From Flavobacterium terrisoli (GTDB lineage Bacteria > Bacteroidota > Bacteroidia > Flavobacteriales > Flavobacteriaceae): a stretch of 64,000 bases of DNA. Both the position numbers and the translations under genes were made by a program. Below the pieces are notes generated by a model. It made no database searches. It saw only the letters and a program-made list of their open reading frames with translations, and was not told the DNA's origin. The stretch lies in the NCBI RefSeq assembly GCF_030167905.1, contig NZ_JARGNA010000001.1:248001-312000 (forward strand), given 5' to 3'. Positions 55,290 through 62,503 of the stretch are shown here, piece after piece (the first letter of the stretch is position 1; the number at the start of each line of letters is the position of its first letter).

Positions 55290-56605
55290 TGGAATTGAAA
55301 GAAAAATTGATCTCGTCTTTTATGGCTTTCGAAGAGCATATTGATGTTCACTGCGAACTTCATGATGTTCGTACATCGGCTATAAAAAACTTTGAAAATA
55401 AAGGTTTTCCAACCAAAAAAGAGGAAGCCTGGAAATACACTTCGCTGAATGCCATCCTGAAAAATGACTATTCGGTATTCCCAAAACACGAAAATGCCAT
55501 CGAATTTGCGGATGTAAAAAAATACTTCATGCACGAAATCGATACGCACAAAGTGATTTTTGTGGATGGAAAATTCTCTTCCTTTTTATCGGCTACGACG
55601 CATGACGGATTGGATGTTTGTTTGATGTCATCGGCTTTGAACAAACCCAAATACAAAATGGTGATCGATGAGTATTTCAACAAAATCGCCAGCAAAGAAG
55701 AAAGCTTGACGACATTGAACACCGCTTTCGCCAGCGAAGGTGCGTATATCAATATTCCAAAAAGCAAAGTTGTTGAAAAGCCAATAGAAATCATTTATTT
55801 TTCGACCGGACAGGAAGATGCGTTGATGGTGCAACCGAGAAACCTGATCATCGTGGGTGAAAATGCACACGTTCAAATCATCGAAAGACACCAATCGCTG
55901 AACGAAAATCCGGTATTGACCAATTCGGTGACCGAGATTTTTGCCCAAAAGCGTGCGATTGCGGATTACTATAAAATTCAAAACGACCTGCAGTCAGCCA
56001 ACCTGATTGACAATACTTATATTTCCCAAAAACAGGAAAGCCGCGTTTCGGTGCATACGTTTTCATTTGGTGGCAACATCACGAGAAACAACCTGAATTT
56101 TTACCATTTTGGTGAAAGAATCGATTCGACCTTAAAAGGCATAACCATCATTGGCGACAAGCAACACGTAGATCACTATACTTTGGTAAACCATGCGACG
56201 CCCAACTGTGAAAGCCACCAGAACTATAAAACCATTTTGGCCGACAGTTCAACCGGCGTTTTCAACGGTAAGATTTATGTAGAAAGAGAAGCGCAGAAAA
56301 CCGATGCTTTCCAGCAAAACAACAACATTTTGTTGAGCGAAAAAGCGACGATTAATGCCAAGCCACAATTGGAAATTTTTGCCGATGACGTAAAATGTTC
56401 ACACGGTTGCACGATTGGACAATTGGACGAAACGGCCATGTTTTACATGCAATCCCGAGGAATTCCGAAGAAAGAAGCGAAAGCATTATTGATGTATGCC
56501 TTCTCCAACGAAGTGATTGAAAGCATCAAAATCCCGGAATTGAAAAAGCGCATTACCAAAATCATCGCGATGAAATTGGGCGTGAATTTAGGGTTTAATT
56601 TATAA
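55289..56605 (+). CDS. sufD: Fe-S cluster assembly protein SufD
   Basis: A 438-residue scaffold partner of SufB with the shared beta-helix core. KYTSLNAILKNDYSV is near the N-terminus. The C-terminal signature DVKCSHGCTIGQLDETAMFY contains the His-Gly pair of the family, followed by RGIPKKEAKALLMYAFSNEV. It is the last SUF gene before the inserted leftward genes and ends at the bidirectional terminator. Confidence 0.95.
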   Translation: MELKEKLISSFMAFEEHIDVHCELHDVRTSAIKNFENKGFPTKKEEAWKYTSLNAILKNDYSVFPKHENAIEFADVKKYFMHEIDTHKVIFVDGKFSSFLSATTHDGLDVCLMSSALNKPKYKMVIDEYFNKIASKEESLTTLNTAFASEGAYINIPKSKVVEKPIEIIYFSTGQEDALMVQPRNLIIVGENAHVQIIERHQSLNENPVLTNSVTEIFAQKRAIADYYKIQNDLQSANLIDNTYISQKQESRVSVHTFSFGGNITRNNLNFYHFGERIDSTLKGITIIGDKQHVDHYTLVNHATPNCESHQNYKTILADSSTGVFNGKIYVEREAQKTDAFQQNNNILLSEKATINAKPQLEIFADDVKCSHGCTIGQLDETAMFYMQSRGIPKKEAKALLMYAFSNEVIESIKIPELKKRITKIIAMKLGVNLGFNL

Positions 56606-56664
56606 AATTAGGAGCGAATGGTTTGGGCATTTTTGGTGTCCATTTTCCCGCTTTTCACTACAAT

Positions 56665-56696
56665 AAAAAATGCTTCCCAATCAGGAAGCATTTTTT
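56665..56696. terminator. Bidirectional terminator between sufD and the reverse transcriptase
   Basis: AAAAAATGCTTCC pairs perfectly with GGAAGCATTTTTT around a 6-nt loop. It serves rightward sufD and the leftward RT module. Confidence 0.9.
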
Positions 56697-56723
56697 ATTT
56701 TCATTACAATCGGGGCTAACAAC

Positions 56724-57596
56724 CTAGCCATTTTCTTTTTTCTTTTTAATGTTTGTTTTCTCTATTTGGTCAATATAATTTTGAACTGGATTAAAAGCCA
56801 TATTTTTATACTTTTCGCCTTTTGCTTTTTCTTTCAACTTTTTTGGAGCACTAATTTTGTTGTTTAAAACATCAATCCCTGTTATATTTTGTTTTCCGTT
56901 ATAAAGAGTTTTTCGGTAACTAAAATTGAAACCAGTTTTTTTGATTATTATTAATAATTCCGGCAATTTATCTCTGAAATCTACTGGAGAAGAAAATGTT
57001 AAATCATCTATATACCTAGTATAAGTCAAATGGTTTTTATTGCAATATTCAATTAATTCTATGTCGGTTTTGAGAAATACTAAATTTGATATCGCAGTAC
57101 TTGTTGGAGCGCCCTGAGGAACTTCGCCTTTCCAAGTTATAAGTTTAGTTAATGTCGAAGCAAAATGATTGCTAAAACCAAGTTTAAGGCAACAATCGTA
57201 TACCATTTTGCTTTTTATTGATGGATAGAAATTTTGTAAATCGGTTGTAAACTGGAATTTCTTTCCCTGATGAGGTTTAGCATTTGTTATATTGCTTCTT
57301 CTTCTAACTCCGCCATGAACATTATCAGGTAGTAATATTTCGTCTAAAATCCTGCTCTTGATTTGTTTTTGAATAACTTTAAGTTTTCCTTTAGATGGTC
57401 TTATAATTCTAACTTTTAAAGTTCCATCCTTATATTTCTTATATCCACCATTAATCTTGTCTTCCTTATATTCAGGAGGTTTTTCATAAAAATAGTTGTC
57501 AACATTGTTTAATATATTTTCAACTGTTTTTGTGTCAAAGCCAATCTTAGAACAAAAGAATTTTAATTGAGACTTTTTAAACTGCAAAGAATTCAC
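56724..57596 (-). CDS. Retron-type reverse transcriptase
   Basis: A 290-residue RT without endonuclease or maturase domains. The catalytic Asp residues are D119 in FTTDLQNFYPSI and D197/D198 in YTRYIDDLTFSS (YIDD in place of the usual retron YADD). Retron marks are NAKPH at 105-109 (the NAxxH of region X), VPQGAPTSTAISNLV at 159-173 and ITG at 238-240 (the VTG-like region Y). Retron RTs make branched msDNA from a neighbouring noncoding RNA and act in phage defence. The start is GTG, overlapping the HTH gene by 20 bp in another frame. Its codons are very A/T-rich and it breaks the SUF locus, which suggests acquisition. Confidence 0.9.
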   Translation of the reverse strand: MNSLQFKKSQLKFFCSKIGFDTKTVENILNNVDNYFYEKPPEYKEDKINGGYKKYKDGTLKVRIIRPSKGKLKVIQKQIKSRILDEILLPDNVHGGVRRRSNITNAKPHQGKKFQFTTDLQNFYPSIKSKMVYDCCLKLGFSNHFASTLTKLITWKGEVPQGAPTSTAISNLVFLKTDIELIEYCNKNHLTYTRYIDDLTFSSPVDFRDKLPELLIIIKKTGFNFSYRKTLYNGKQNITGIDVLNNKISAPKKLKEKAKGEKYKNMAFNPVQNYIDQIEKTNIKKKKENG

Positions 57597-57867
57597 TTAC
57601 CAAAGATTTTACGGATGGATTAATAATCTCAAAAGCCTTTCTTTTGTTTGGATCAATGTCTGCTTCGTCTAAAGAAAGGAAAAATAAAATTGGCAAGGGA
57701 ATGTCTAAATTTAGACTAATATCCTTTAAAGTCGAAAGATTAGGTTCTTTCAAATTACTTTCAATTTGAGAAAGATATGTTTGAGTTATACCACAGTTTG
57801 TAGCAAACTCAGATTGAGTTTGCCCTTTTTGTTTGCGGATATTTTTAATAACTGTACCTAAATTCAT
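57577..57867 (-). CDS. XRE/Cro-type helix-turn-helix protein of the retron-like module
   Basis: A 96-residue protein with an XRE HTH at about 5-60 (LGTVIKNIRKQKGQTQSEFA, then GITQTYLSQIESNLKEPNLS). A C-terminal stretch follows (LSLDEADIDPNKRKAFEI, PSVKSLVSEFFAV). It overlaps the RT by 20 bp, so the two are translationally linked. Some retron classes carry an HTH accessory protein (type VI in the Mestre scheme, from memory). It could be the retron partner, an autorepressor, or both. A GGAGTGT motif lies 21-37 bp upstream. Confidence 0.85.
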   Translation of the reverse strand: MNLGTVIKNIRKQKGQTQSEFATNCGITQTYLSQIESNLKEPNLSTLKDISLNLDIPLPILFFLSLDEADIDPNKRKAFEIINPSVKSLVSEFFAV

Positions 57868-57887
57868 AAATGATAATTTTGGAATAA

Positions 57888-57904
57888 TTTAAGGAGTGTC
57901 GGAG
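57888..57904 (+). promoter_or_regulatory. AGTGT motif, copy C (inverted partner of copy B)
   Basis: TTTAAGGAGTGTCGGAG on the plus strand lies 21 bp before the HTH start. It is complementary in the transcript to the copy at 58244-58262: two 6-bp blocks (TTTAAG, GAGTGT) with one bulged base, plus a 3-bp block. Confidence 0.45.
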
Positions 57905-57944
57905 TTTTTTACTAAAAAAATTTACTGTTTTCATAATTTCTGTT

Positions 57945-58163
57945 TTAGATGAAAAATTTATTAATCAATTCAATTATTTCAACAACTTGTTGTTGAAGAT
58001 GCTTGTCTGTTAACCCTTTTTTCTTTTTCAGAAATTGAAGTTTAGAAATTGCTTCATTTAAGACATTTAAGTCTTCTGCCGATAGAGAACACTGGCTCTT
58101 TTTGATGGTTTCAATACTTGTGATTAAACCATCGATGTTTTGATTACGTTTTTTTCTACTCAT
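57945..58163 (-). CDS. 72-aa helical protein of the retron-like module
   Basis: A 72-residue, lysine-rich, probably all-helical protein (MSRKKRNQNIDGLITSIETI; then LSAEDLNVLNEAISKLQFL, LQQQVVEIIELINKFF). No family is recognised. It lies upstream of the HTH gene with a 77-bp gap and is flanked by the inverted AGTGT repeats. It may be a third component, for example a small effector or antitoxin, or part of a longer structured RNA. No Shine-Dalgarno is visible, as usual for this organism. Confidence 0.55.
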   Translation of the reverse strand: MSRKKRNQNIDGLITSIETIKKSQCSLSAEDLNVLNEAISKLQFLKKKKGLTDKHLQQQVVEIIELINKFFI

Positions 58164-58243
58164 GGTATAAAAATTTAGAATTGGACTTCGTTGTCCTGCT
58201 TCCTAACGCTAAAGCCAAATACTAAACACGTAAACAATGTTCT

Positions 58244-58262
58244 CTCTTACACTCGCTTAAAA
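58244..58262 (-). promoter_or_regulatory. AGTGT motif, copy B (possible operator or retron a1 arm)
   Basis: The minus strand reads TTTTAAGCGAGTGTAAGAG, imperfectly complementary to copy C about 350 bp downstream. A related copy A (CAGTGTAAG, 58458-58466) sits at the expected transcription start of the module. Three copies fit operators for the HTH protein; a B/C pairing would also fit retron a1/a2 arms. Confidence 0.45.
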
Positions 58263-58278
58263 TCCCCTGCTTCAAAAA

Positions 58279-58413
58279 ATGAAAACAGATTATAACAACT
58301 TTAATTATCTTATTCGAGTTGGCGATAATGACTTTCATCATAACGTTCAACCGCGTCAGAGTCTTATTGCTGCTGTTAACATACCCGTAAAAGGGTTGCC
58401 AAAAGGCTATTAA
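58279..58413 (+). CDS. Possible 44-aa peptide opposite the retron leader
   Basis: An open frame of 44 codons on the plus strand (starts MKTDYNNFNYLIRVGDNDF, ends VKGLPKGY) exactly covers the less AT-rich block. No promoter, ribosome site or family is recognised. It may be a chance frame opposite a structured RNA. Confidence 0.15.
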   Translation: MKTDYNNFNYLIRVGDNDFHHNVQPRQSLIAAVNIPVKGLPKGY

Positions 58414-58466
58414 GTGAACTCTATTTAGTATTGTGCTATCAAAACACTTTCAAAGAACTTACACTG

Positions 58467-58474
58467 CAAATATA
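58467..58474 (-). promoter_or_regulatory. Bacteroidota -7 element for the retron-like module
   Basis: The minus strand reads TATATTTG. The AGTGTAAG copy A follows within 1-9 nt, so a protein bound there would cover the transcription start. This fits autorepression. Confidence 0.5.
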
Positions 58475-58556
58475 TAACAATATTCCTGATAGTTAATAAA
58501 AAAAGCAAAAATATTTTAAATTATTTTTCAAAACATTGATAATCAAATATTTACAT

Positions 58557-59897
58557 TTATTTCTTCAAACTCTTGACGATATCTCTCAAAAACCCATTAC
58601 AATCAAATTCCTCACTCAATCCGGTGCGTACAATCACCAAATCCTGTGACGGAATGATAAACACCATTTGTCCTTGGTAACCGCTGCAGTGGTACAAATC
58701 TCTTGGCACATCTGGATATTTGCCTCCGGCGTTTAACCAAAAATGAGCACCGTATTGTCCGTTGGAACCGTTCGTTGGCGTGGCGACATATTTGGCCCAA
58801 CTAGGATCAAAAATTTGTTCGCCATTCCAATTGCCTTTTCGCAAATAAAGCAAACCAAATTTTGCCCAATCACGCGTTGTGGCCCAGCCATAGGACGAAC
58901 CCACAAAATTGCCTGCCATATCAGTTTCTACCAAAGCCGATTCCATCCCGATTTTATCCAACAAACTGCTGTACCAAAAATCCAAATATTCCTGATGCGT
59001 TTTGAATTGCTTACGCAAAATTCCGGACAGTAAATTGGTCGTTCCCGAGGAGTAATTCCAACTATTATTGGGTTTGCCTACTAATGGCTTGTCGATTTGT
59101 GGTTTGGCCATGTCTACCGCGATAAAAAGCATTTTGGTCACATCGGAAATTTTGCCATAATCTTCTTCCCATTCCAACCCGGAATTCATGTGCAATAAAT
59201 CGTTGATTGTGATATCTCTTCGTGCATCACTAACCCATTCCTTAATCGGCGCACGACTCATAATATTGATTTTACCCTGTTTCTGTAATATTCCAAAGTA
59301 AGTTGCCGTCAAACTTTTGGTCATCGACCAACCCAGAATTTTGGAATTCGCCGTAAAACCGGGAGCATATTTTTCGGCAATCAAATGGTCTTTGTAGAGT
59401 ACAACAACAGAACGTGTCCGTTTATCTTTCTGGCCTTCTTTGTCAAAAGCACTTTCCACGGCATGGTTTAGTTTGCTGTAATCAATATTGTCAAAAACAG
59501 TATCTTTTGGATTGTTATTGCCATAAGGATAAGGCAGATTGTTCTTTACAAAAGTTCGTTTCGGAACATCATAAGGTTTGGTTTCATCAAAATCATCATC
59601 GATTAAGGTCGCCCCCAAACCTTCACGGTAAATGGCTTTGCGCTCTTTTAGCCCGTAAACTTTTGAAGTGGCAAACTTCCCGGCAGCGTTAATTTCATTG
59701 GTCGCCCAATCGACTTTATCGATATCATTGTCGCCTTTTTGAATGGTTTCCAAACTTCTGCCGTCAATAAAATGCCCGGAAGCTACACTTTTGGCCGAAA
59801 ATCCCGAAATCAAATCGAGTTGCGGATAGATTTCAATGCGCAGATAAACCAGGACAATCAGCAATAAAACAGCAAAGACTTTGAGGAATTTTTTCAT
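58557..59897 (-). CDS. Serine hydrolase of the beta-lactamase (class C/NylB-like) family
   Basis: The product is 446 residues counted from the ATG at 59895-59897. It has an N-terminal membrane or signal segment (FLKVFAVLLLIVLVYLRI). The beta-lactamase-fold core has SxxK as GWSMTKSLTATYF, a Tyr-type motif WNYSSGTTNLLSGIL and a late HCSGYQGQMVFI block. The layout is nearer to 6-aminohexanoate-dimer hydrolase/esterases than to true antibiotic resistance enzymes. The longer frame from 60083 would overlap sufS and is rejected. It is divergent from sufS and stands upstream of the retron-like module. Confidence 0.85.
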   Translation of the reverse strand: MKKFLKVFAVLLLIVLVYLRIEIYPQLDLISGFSAKSVASGHFIDGRSLETIQKGDNDIDKVDWATNEINAAGKFATSKVYGLKERKAIYREGLGATLIDDDFDETKPYDVPKRTFVKNNLPYPYGNNNPKDTVFDNIDYSKLNHAVESAFDKEGQKDKRTRSVVVLYKDHLIAEKYAPGFTANSKILGWSMTKSLTATYFGILQKQGKINIMSRAPIKEWVSDARRDITINDLLHMNSGLEWEEDYGKISDVTKMLFIAVDMAKPQIDKPLVGKPNNSWNYSSGTTNLLSGILRKQFKTHQEYLDFWYSSLLDKIGMESALVETDMAGNFVGSSYGWATTRDWAKFGLLYLRKGNWNGEQIFDPSWAKYVATPTNGSNGQYGAHFWLNAGGKYPDVPRDLYHCSGYQGQMVFIIPSQDLVIVRTGLSEEFDCNGFLRDIVKSLKK

Positions 59898-59987
59898 ATC
59901 GGTTAAGGAAAGATAGTACTTTAGTAAAAGTAAAAAAATAAAGCAATTATTAACTCGTGTTTGGCAAATTAACAGTTCCAATTTTAT

Positions 59988-59995
59988 TACTTTTG
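59988..59995 (+). promoter_or_regulatory. Bacteroidota -7 element for sufS
   Basis: TACTTTTG lies 26 bp upstream of the sufS ATG. The second half of the SUF locus therefore has its own promoter. Confidence 0.55.
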
Positions 59996-60021
59996 TATTT
60001 AGAATTTTTCTAAATAATACA

Positions 60022-61236
60022 ATGTTAGACATCCAAAAAATCAGAGCTGATTTTCCGATACTTTCACAAAAAGTCAATGGCAAACCGCTCGTCTATTTTG
60101 ATAACGGCGCAACATCGCAAAAACCACAAGTGGTCATTGATGCGATATCCAAATATTACCAGGAAATCAATGCCAATATTCACCGCGGCGTGCATACTTT
60201 AAGCCAATTGGCAACCGATGCCTATGAAGTTTCCCGTGGTAAAATACAAGCTCATATCAACGCTAAACACGTACACGAAGTAATATTCACTTCGGGAACG
60301 ACACACAGCATTAACGCGATTGCCAATGGTTTTGCCTCGTTTTTAAAACCCGGCGATGAGGTTTTGGTTTCCGCATTGGAACACCACAGCAATATTGTGC
60401 CCTGGCAAATGCTTTGTGAGAAAACCGGAGCGACGCTAAAAGTCATTCCGATGAATGAAAATGGCGAATTGATTATGGCGGAATACGACAAATTATTGTC
60501 GGCTAAAACCAAAATCGTAACGGTAAATCATATTTCCAATGCTTTGGGAACAATCAACCCAATCAAATATATGATTGACAAAGCGCACGAAGTTGGCGCT
60601 GCAATCCTAATCGATGGCGCGCAGGCCACGCCACATATCAAACCCGATGTTCAGGATTTGGATTGTGATTTCTATGTGTTTTCGGGACATAAAATTTGTG
60701 GGCCAACCGGAATCGGAATCCTTTATGGGAAAGAAGATTGGCTGCGCAAATTGCCACCCTATCAAGGCGGCGGCGAAATGATTGCGACCGTGACTTTTGA
60801 AAAAACGACTTACGCCGATTTGCCACATAAATTCGAAGCGGGAACACCCAACATTGCCGATGGAATCGTCCTGGGAACCGCAATTGATTATCTGAATGAA
60901 GTTGGTTTTGACAATATCGCACAATACGAGCATGAATTACTTGAATATGCGACCGGGAAATTACTCGAAATCGAAGGATTGAAGATTTACGGTACCGCAA
61001 AAGAAAAAACTTCCGTAATTTCGTTTAACATCAACGGCATTCACCCGTATGACATTGGCACAATTATCGATAAGTTAGGTATAGCGGTGCGCACCGGACA
61101 TCATTGCGCCCAGCCGATTATGGATCATTTCAATATTCCGGGAACGATAAGAGCGAGTTTTGCTTTTTACAATACCAAAGAAGAAATTGACGCCATGGTC
61201 GAAGCGGTCAAAAAGGCCCAAATGATGTTGAGTTAA
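60022..61236 (+). CDS. sufS: Cysteine desulfurase SufS
   Basis: A 404-residue PLP enzyme that takes sulfur from cysteine for Fe-S clusters. The PLP lysine is in VFSGHKICGPTGIGILYG (about residue 224). The active-site Cys is in RTGHHCAQPIMDHF (about residue 362). N-terminal group II motifs YFDNGATSQKP and NIHRGVHTLS are present. It works with SufE encoded downstream. It starts a second rightward block after the inserted genes. Confidence 0.96.
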   Translation: MLDIQKIRADFPILSQKVNGKPLVYFDNGATSQKPQVVIDAISKYYQEINANIHRGVHTLSQLATDAYEVSRGKIQAHINAKHVHEVIFTSGTTHSINAIANGFASFLKPGDEVLVSALEHHSNIVPWQMLCEKTGATLKVIPMNENGELIMAEYDKLLSAKTKIVTVNHISNALGTINPIKYMIDKAHEVGAAILIDGAQATPHIKPDVQDLDCDFYVFSGHKICGPTGIGILYGKEDWLRKLPPYQGGGEMIATVTFEKTTYADLPHKFEAGTPNIADGIVLGTAIDYLNEVGFDNIAQYEHELLEYATGKLLEIEGLKIYGTAKEKTSVISFNINGIHPYDIGTIIDKLGIAVRTGHHCAQPIMDHFNIPGTIRASFAFYNTKEEIDAMVEAVKKAQMMLS

Positions 61237-61315
61237 ATTAGAAGCTATTTCCGGCTTTCGCCTTTAGTCCCGATATCGGGAGCTATCGGCTCTATCCGGG
61301 CTAAAAAAAAGAAAT

Positions 61316-61753
61316 ATGAAAACAATATCCATGATTTTTCTAACACTTTTCCTGGCGAAGAGTTGTTCAAATGAAGCACAAAACGAAATCACCAATACGA
61401 CAATTCAGTATACGGCCAACACCCGTGGGTTTTACCAAAAGATTGTCATCATCAATAAAAAAGCAACGATTTCAAGAGACCGCGATGAAAGAGCTTTGCC
61501 GGTTGAAGTTGCCATTTCTGATGCCGACTGGAAGGAATTGGTAACGGCGTTCTCTAAAATCAATTTGGAACAACTACCCAAATTAAAAGATCCGACACAA
61601 CAACGTTTTTATGATGGCGCAGCGATTGCGAACCTGAAAATACGTTATCAGGATAACAATTATGAAACCACTGATTTTGACCACGGTCATCCACCAAAGG
61701 AAATTGAAAAATTAGTTAATAAGATTGTGGCTTTGGCCAAAGAAAAAGAATAA
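61316..61753 (+). CDS. Small lipoprotein inside the SUF locus
   Basis: A 145-residue protein with a lipoprotein-type signal peptide (TLFLAKSC, Cys about 17). It has a compact alpha/beta domain (FYQKIVIINKKATISRDRDE, HPPKEIEKLVNKIVALA). No family is recognised. Its stop overlaps the sufE start by one base (TAATG), so they are coupled although one product is exported and the other is cytoplasmic. A small palindromic repeat (CCCGATATCGGG and GCTATCGG blocks, 61268-61300) lies in the gap after sufS. Confidence 0.65.
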   Translation: MKTISMIFLTLFLAKSCSNEAQNEITNTTIQYTANTRGFYQKIVIINKKATISRDRDERALPVEVAISDADWKELVTAFSKINLEQLPKLKDPTQQRFYDGAAIANLKIRYQDNNYETTDFDHGHPPKEIEKLVNKIVALAKEKE

Positions 61754-62172
61754 TGACGATAAAAGAAATACAAAACGAAATCGTTGACGAGTTCTCAATG
61801 TTTGACGACTGGATGCAACGCTACGAATACATCATTGACCTTGGAAAAGGATTGCCGCTAATCGAAGAACAATACAAAACCGAGGACAATATTATCAAAG
61901 GTTGCCAATCCAAAGTTTGGGTGCATGCCGAGCAGCAAGATGGCAAGATTGTCTTCACTGCCGATAGCGATGCCATTCTGACCAAAGGAATCATTGCGAT
62001 TTTAATCCGCGCTTTTTCCAATCAGACACCGTCAGCGATTTTGGAAGCTGACACCGATTTTATTGACGAAATCGGATTAAAGGAACATTTGTCGCCAACA
62101 CGCGCTAACGGATTGGTTTCGATGATCAAAAAACTTAAAATGTATGCTTTGGCATTTAATGCTAAAAATTAA
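61753..62172 (+). CDS. sufE: Sulfur acceptor protein SufE
   Basis: A 139-residue protein that takes persulfide sulfur from SufS. The acceptor Cys is in NIIKGCQSKVWVHAEQ (about residue 51). Family motifs DDWMQRYEYIIDLGK and SPTRANGLVSMIKKLK are present. It lies between the lipoprotein and the DUF59 gene in the second SUF block. Confidence 0.94.
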   Translation: MTIKEIQNEIVDEFSMFDDWMQRYEYIIDLGKGLPLIEEQYKTEDNIIKGCQSKVWVHAEQQDGKIVFTADSDAILTKGIIAILIRAFSNQTPSAILEADTDFIDEIGLKEHLSPTRANGLVSMIKKLKMYALAFNAKN

Positions 62173-62178
62173 ATAACT

Positions 62179-62502
62179 ATGGAAGAATTTAAAGACGATA
62201 TCAACTTAGGCGAAAATGTGGTAAAAGTGCTCAAAGGCATTTATGACCCGGAAATCCCAGTGGATATTTATGAATTGGGCTTAATCTATGATGTGATGAT
62301 TAATGAAGACAACGAAGTAAAAGTGTTGATGACGTTAACCTCGCCGAATTGCCCGGTGGCTGAAACTTTGCCACGTGAAGTAGAAGAAAAAATCAACAAA
62401 ATAGACACCGTTAAATCCTGTGAAGTGGAAATCACTTTTGATCCGCCATGGAGCAAAGATTTGATGAGTGAAGAAGCCAAGTTAGAACTGGGAATGCTTT
62501 AA
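62179..62502 (+). CDS. DUF59/MIP18-type SUF assembly protein (SufT-like)
   Basis: A 107-residue DUF59 protein: IYDPEIPVDIYELGLIYDVM at the N-terminus, LTSPNCPVAETLP with the conserved Cys, and ITFDPPWSKDLMS at the C-terminus. Family members help deliver Fe-S clusters to target proteins. It is 6 bp after sufE and 1 bp before the DUF2480 gene. Confidence 0.92.
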   Translation: MEEFKDDINLGENVVKVLKGIYDPEIPVDIYELGLIYDVMINEDNEVKVLMTLTSPNCPVAETLPREVEEKINKIDTVKSCEVEITFDPPWSKDLMSEEAKLELGML

Positions 62503-62503
62503 A

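Larger units (their letters stand above)
58164..58466 (-). ncRNA. Candidate msr-msd-type noncoding RNA region
   Basis: About 300 bp downstream of a promoter element and upstream of the 72-aa gene. A central block (about 58315-58415) is visibly less AT-rich than its surroundings. In it, bases 58315-58355 fold into a hairpin on the minus strand. It has a 7-bp outer stem with one bulge (CG-c-GGUUG with CAACUCG) and a 7-bp inner stem with one G-U pair (AUGAUGA with UCAUUAU, loop AAG). Small hairpins ACCC/GGGT (58380-58397 area) and GGAC/GTCC (58180-58197 area) flank it. Exact retron RNA ends and the branching G are not identified. Confidence 0.35.

Noticed and set aside
56724..57596. Group II intron or diversity-generating retroelement RT
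   Set aside because: There is no maturase or endonuclease domain and no intron RNA structure noticed. There is no variable/template repeat pair. The NAxxH and PQGAPTS motifs fit retrons better.
58195..58225. Integron attC-like core (GCGTTAGGA near the retron leader, TCCTAACGCT on the plus strand)
   Set aside because: There is only one core-like end, no matching partner core at proper distance and no integrase in the window.
58557..60083. 508-residue version of the serine hydrolase and its possible role as resistance beta-lactamase
   Set aside because: The longer frame overlaps the sufS start and promoter. Motifs resemble NylB/esterase-type hydrolases more than class C resistance enzymes.
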